64,000 nt of DNA, from positions 22,905-86,904 of the forward strand of contig CAZMXP010000014.1 of the NCBI GenBank assembly GCA_964570285.1, written 5' to 3'. Positions 59,565 to 64,000 of this stretch are shown piece by piece. This DNA is from CAZMXP01 sp964570285 (GTDB lineage Bacteria > Planctomycetota > PLA2). A model generated the notes under the pieces. It saw only the letters and a program-made list of their open reading frames with translations, was not told where the DNA came from and did not search any database. Made by a program: the position numbers and the translations under genes. Every line of letters starts with the position of its first letter. The first letter of the stretch is position 1.

Positions 59565-62500
59565 CTAGAGCGGCCGCCCGTGCGCGGGCAGGAGCAGGAT
59601 CACCCGCGTGCCGCGGCCGACGACGCTGTCGATCTCGATCGTGCCGTCGTGGTCGTCGACGATGCGCTTGACGATCGGCATGCCGAGGCCGGTGCCGCTC
59701 GTCTTCGTCGTGAACGAGGGCTCGAAGATGCGTCCGAGGATCTCCGGCGGGATGCCGCTGCCGTCGTCCTCGATCTCGAGGCGGACGTGGCGCCCCTGCG
59801 CCTTCGCGCGCAGCACGACGTGGCGCGCGCTGGCCTGCCGGCCGTTCGTGACGAGGTTGATCAGCGCGCGGCGCATCTCGTCGCGGTCGGCGTTCAGCAC
59901 GAGGTCGCTCGCGACCTCCTCGGCGCTGACGACGGCGCCGTCCGACGCCGCGTAGAGGCCGACGACCTCCTCCAGCATCGACGCGACCGGCAGCGGCCGC
60001 GGCGTGCGCGCGGGCATCCGCGCGTACGCGCTGAAGTCCCCGGCGATCCGGTAGAGCGCGTCGATCTGCTGCAGGATCAGGTTCGAGCCGCGCTCGAACT
60101 CCGCCTGGAACATCTCCGGGTCCTCGCGGTAGGCGGCGAGCAGGTTCTGGATCGTCAGCTTGATCGGCGTCAGCGGGTTCTTGATGTCGTGGGCGATCTG
60201 GCGCGCCATCTCCCGCCACGCGGCGGCGCGCTCCGCGCGCGCGCGCAGGTCCTGCGCCTCCTGCAGGCCCCGGGTCATCCGGTTGAACGCGCGGATCAGG
60301 TCGCCGAACTCGTCGCCGCGCCCCTCGGGGATCGTCGCGTGGAACTCCCCCTCGCTGATGCGCCGCGTCGCCGCCTGCAGCGCCCGCAGCGGGCGCGTCA
60401 GCGAGCGCGACAGGAAGAGCGCGACGAAGACCGTCAGCGTCGCCGCCATCAGGAAGCCGGCGACGAGAAGCGCGTTGCTCTCCGCGGCGCGCCGCTCGAG
60501 CGCGCGGCGGTCGTCCAGCGCCGGCGCCGCGAGGATCACCGGATCCCGGCCCGGGGGCTGGTAGCGCCGGTAGGCGGCGAGAAGCCCCCCCGCCTGCGCG
60601 AAGAACTCCCTCCCCGCGTGGCGGCTCTTCGCCTGCAGCACCATCGCGACGTAGGGCGGCCCGGCGAGCCTCCGCCCGAGCAGCCCGGTGTCCCAGACGC
60701 CGGGCCGGCTCGTCGCGACGAGCTCCTGCCCGCGGTAGACGTTCAGGTCCATCCGGTGGTCGCTCGCGAACGCGGTGCACCACTCGTTGTCCACCGGGCC
60801 GTCGTGGCCGCGCAGCAGCGCCTCCGCGAGGTTGAGCCGCCGGTCGAGCCTCTCCTTGATCTCGGTCTCGTGGCGCATCTCCGCGGCGCGGTAGTTGTAG
60901 AACGCGAGCAGCATCACCGGCGGCACCGAGAGCACGGCGAGAAACAGCGAGACCCGGTGGCGGAAGAGGACGGCGATCCTCCCGCGGCGCGCGATCGCGA
61001 GCCCGAGCACGACGAGGAGGCAGACGGCGCTGTCGGTCAGGAGCACCTTCGCGAAGGCGAACCCCCCCTGCTGCACGAGGCTCTCGCCGAAGATCAGCGC
61101 CACCATCGTCTGCAGCGGGGCCGCGACGAGGACGAGGCGCGCCTCCCGGCCGCCAAACATCAGCCGCGCCGACGCGCGCCCCTTCCGGTTCGCCTCCTCC
61201 ACGAGCGCCGGGTCCGGCGCCTCGAAGTCGCCGGTCGTGCCCGCGCTCGTGCGCCGCGGCGCACCGCTGCGGTCGAGTTCCGCCATCAGCAGCGGCGGCG
61301 ACGCGCTGCGCACGAGCAGGTCGTGAGGCTCGCTGAACATCGACGGGCGCAACTCGGTCAGCAGCAGGTCCCACCGGTCGGGCACGAGGAAGCGCGCGAC
61401 GCCGACGGCGCGCTCGTCGCCGATGTTTCTGAGCACGAAGTCGCGCGCGTGGAACCGGACCGCGGCGCCCGCCTCCCGCCCCGCGAGCAGCAGGCTCCCC
61501 TCCGACGGGCCCGTCGGGGGCGCCGGCAGCCAACCCGCCGGGGGGCTGTCGAAGTCGAAGGCCGACAGCAGCGTGCCCGAGAAGTCCCACACCTGCACCG
61601 CGCAGGGCTCCTCCGTCGTCCACCGCGCCGCCGACCAGAGCAGGAAGGCGAGATGCTGCGTCGCATCCCCGCCCGCGATCGCGGCGGCGACCTGGCTGTC
61701 GACCCCCTGCGCCGGGTCGCGCGCCGCCTTCACCGCCTCCGCGAGCCGGTCGTCCACCTCGCGCCCCGCCGACCGCGCGACGAGGTCGCGCGCGCGCGCG
61801 GCGACGTCGGCGACGAAGACGCTCCGCTCCGCCGCGTAGAGCGGCGGGAAGGAGGCGACCGCCGCGAGGAAGGCGAGCGTCGCCGCCTTCTCGCCGCGGC
61901 TCGTCGTGCTGCCGAGCGCCACGCTCGCGACCGCGGCCGCCGCGGCCAAGAGGGCGCCATGCCACGGCAAGAGCCCGAGCGCGAGCGCGAGGAAGGGGAG
62001 GAGCCCGAGGAGGGGGTGGACGCGGCGCGTCCACAGCCACGCCGCGCGCGCGAGGAGGAAGAGCGCGCAGGTCGCGAGGCAGAGGGCCGCGAGCAGCATC
62101 GCCGCGGGCAGGTCGGGCAGCACGCGCAGCGGGTCGAAGAGCACGACGCCGTCGCTCCTCCCGGCGATCGTCCCGACCAGCGCCTGAAGCGCCGCCGGAA
62201 GGAAGAACGCCCCCGCCACGGAGGCGACGGCCAGCGGGATCCGCAGCCCCCCCGGCTCGCGCGCGAAGAGCCCGCGCCCCCAGGGGGGCCGCAGCCCCCC
62301 GCGGCCCGGGCACACCCCCGGGCCGGGNNNNNNNNNNCCCCCCCCGCCCCGCGGTACCCACCCCCCCCCCCCCCCGGGGCCCCCCCCCGCGCCCCCCCCC
62401 CCCCCCCCGGGGCGCCCCCCCCCCCCCCCCCCGCCGCAGGGCGAGCAGCAGCGCCGCGAGCGCGGTCAACAGCGCGTCGCCGGGACCGGCCCAGAGGGGG

Positions 62501-63333
62501 TGGGTCGCCGAGCGCACGTGGAAGTGGGGGAGGTCGGGCACGCCGAGCACGGAGAGCAGCCCGCGGAAGCCCGCGACGAGCGCCATCGCGAGCAGCGCGC
62601 GGCGCCCGTCGGCGCCGGGAAGGCGGCGTCCGAGGCGGCGGTAGGCGAGCAGCGCGAGCAGGCCGGCCGCGAGCGCGAGCAGCGTGCGTCCGAGTACCCT
62701 CCCCCGCGCCCCCTCCCCCCCGGCCGCAGGCGCGAAGAAGGTCGCGTGCACGAGGCCGTCGATCACCGCGACGGCGCGCGGGCGCGCGTCGCCGGGCGCG
62801 GCCCGCACCGGGACCGTCCGGCCGCCGAAGCGCAGCCTGATCTCGTCGAGGCCGCTCTCGGCCGCCACGTCGGCGAGCAGGTCGAAGGAGCGCGGGAAGC
62901 GCTCGTCGAAGACGAGGTAGGCGACCGCGATCTCGTCGCCGGCGGGGCGCGCGGCGTAGAGCACGCGATGGGCGGGATGGTCGATGACGTCGACCATCTC
63001 GATGCCGTTCTTGACGTCGAAGAAGTCGTACTCGGGGTCGGCGTCGAAGGTGCGGCCCGCCCAGAAGCGCGCGCGGTTCTTCCAGTCGAGGACGGCCACG
63101 CCGTCCACCTGCTCCTCGCGCTGGATGCGCTCCGCGGTGCCGAAGAGCGCGATCGGGCCCGCGCCGCTCTCGCGCGCCGCGTCGGCGAGGCGGCGCGTCG
63201 CGCGCTCGACGCGCTGGCGCCAGAGGCCGAAGCGCTCCGCGAGCAGGCGCTCCGCGCTCTGGAACCGCTCCTCCGGGGCCGCCCCGGCGGAGCAGGCGCC
63301 GAGCAGCAGCAGGGCCAGCAGGAATCGCCGCAC
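59565..63333 (-). CDS. NtrY-like sensor histidine kinase, interrupted by an assembly gap
   Basis: The C-terminal 900 residues are uninterrupted: several hydrophobic segments, a large extracytoplasmic domain, a second membrane segment (FLMAATLTVFVALFL), HAMP, His box REMARQIAHDIKNPLTPIKL, N box RRALINLVTNGR, and ATPase motifs DDGSGIP, FEPSFTTK, GTGLGMPIVK. The N-terminal 330 residues are in another frame across undetermined bases and C/G runs and start VRRFLLALLLLGACSAG, a lipoprotein-like signal. I treat them as one gene broken by missing sequence. It follows its likely response regulator by 3 bases. Signal unknown. Confidence 0.8.
62328..62337. other. Assembly gap with flanking homopolymer runs
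   Basis: Ten undetermined bases are followed by about 100 bases of almost pure C/G (to 62435). The reading frame of the kinase changes across this stretch. It is most simply a sequencing or scaffolding artefact. Confidence 0.95.
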
Positions 63334-63336
63334 GGG

Positions 63337-64000
<664 letters not shown>

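Noticed and set aside
62339..62435. C/G homopolymer tract as a biological low-complexity repeat
   Set aside because: It abuts undetermined bases and breaks the frame of an otherwise conserved kinase, so an artefact is more likely.

Overview
This is a GC-rich (roughly 70% by eye) bacterial window that looks like a metagenome-assembled scaffold. It has a run of undetermined bases at 62328-62337 beside long C/G homopolymers, and a gene is cut at each end. Lipoprotein signals, an OmpA-type peptidoglycan-binding protein and a periplasmic HtrA protease point to a diderm cell. TPR and FG-GAP/ASPIC proteins, a sulfatase-like hydrolase, type IV pili, heavy use of GTG starts and 4-base start/stop overlaps fit Planctomycetota or a similar deep diderm lineage. 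That placement is a guess; no rRNA is present to settle it. Layout: 1-2.6 kb holds an aminotransferase and a large Rossmann protein. 2.6-6.3 kb is housekeeping: rpsT, a TPR protein, def, ribF and tRNA-Phe. 6.3-11.5 kb holds a glycosyltransferase, a pair of exported STN-like proteins, pgi, a PilZ protein and ssb. 11.8-14.2 kb holds a WbpD-like acetyltransferase, the prepilin peptidase and an OmpA lipoprotein, followed by an IS1182-type transposase remnant. 15.0-21.8 kb is a type IV pilus/type II secretion locus (pilT, pilB, pilC, a TPR protein, two tandem prepilins of equal length). It runs straight into a glycan locus (21.9-35.2 kb) with several glycosyltransferases, a TMTC-like membrane protein and two flippases. 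Small remnants sit inside it: a ParD-like antitoxin and a collapsed nucleotidyltransferase. 35.3-37.5 kb holds an acyl-CoA dehydrogenase and a Nudix hydrolase. 38.2-41.7 kb encodes a 1168-residue TPR-CHAT protein with a signal peptide. 42.1-48.0 kb encodes a sulfatase-like hydrolase with Thr at the nucleophile site, a lipoprotein and an FG-GAP/ASPIC protein. 48.3-56.8 kb holds htrA, dprA, a GxxExxY protein, small membrane proteins, a thioesterase, a HEAT-like lipoprotein and priA. 56.8-64 kb holds proteins of unknown role, a DUF1844 protein and an NtrY/NtrX-like two-component pair. The genes suggest an investment in cell-surface structure: prepilin peptidase, assembly and retraction ATPases, platform protein and prepilins lie beside sugar transferases and flippases that could build a surface polysaccharide or decorate the pilins. 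The most unusual feature is intergenic. Several families of dispersed, often inverted repeats occur at 8.8, 11.5, 37.7, 51, 54 and 59.4 kb. One is a 25-bp perfect inverted repeat that brackets the GxxExxY nuclease-fold gene and even encodes its N-terminus; related gene-less copies lie elsewhere. This could be an undescribed mobile or selfish element system.
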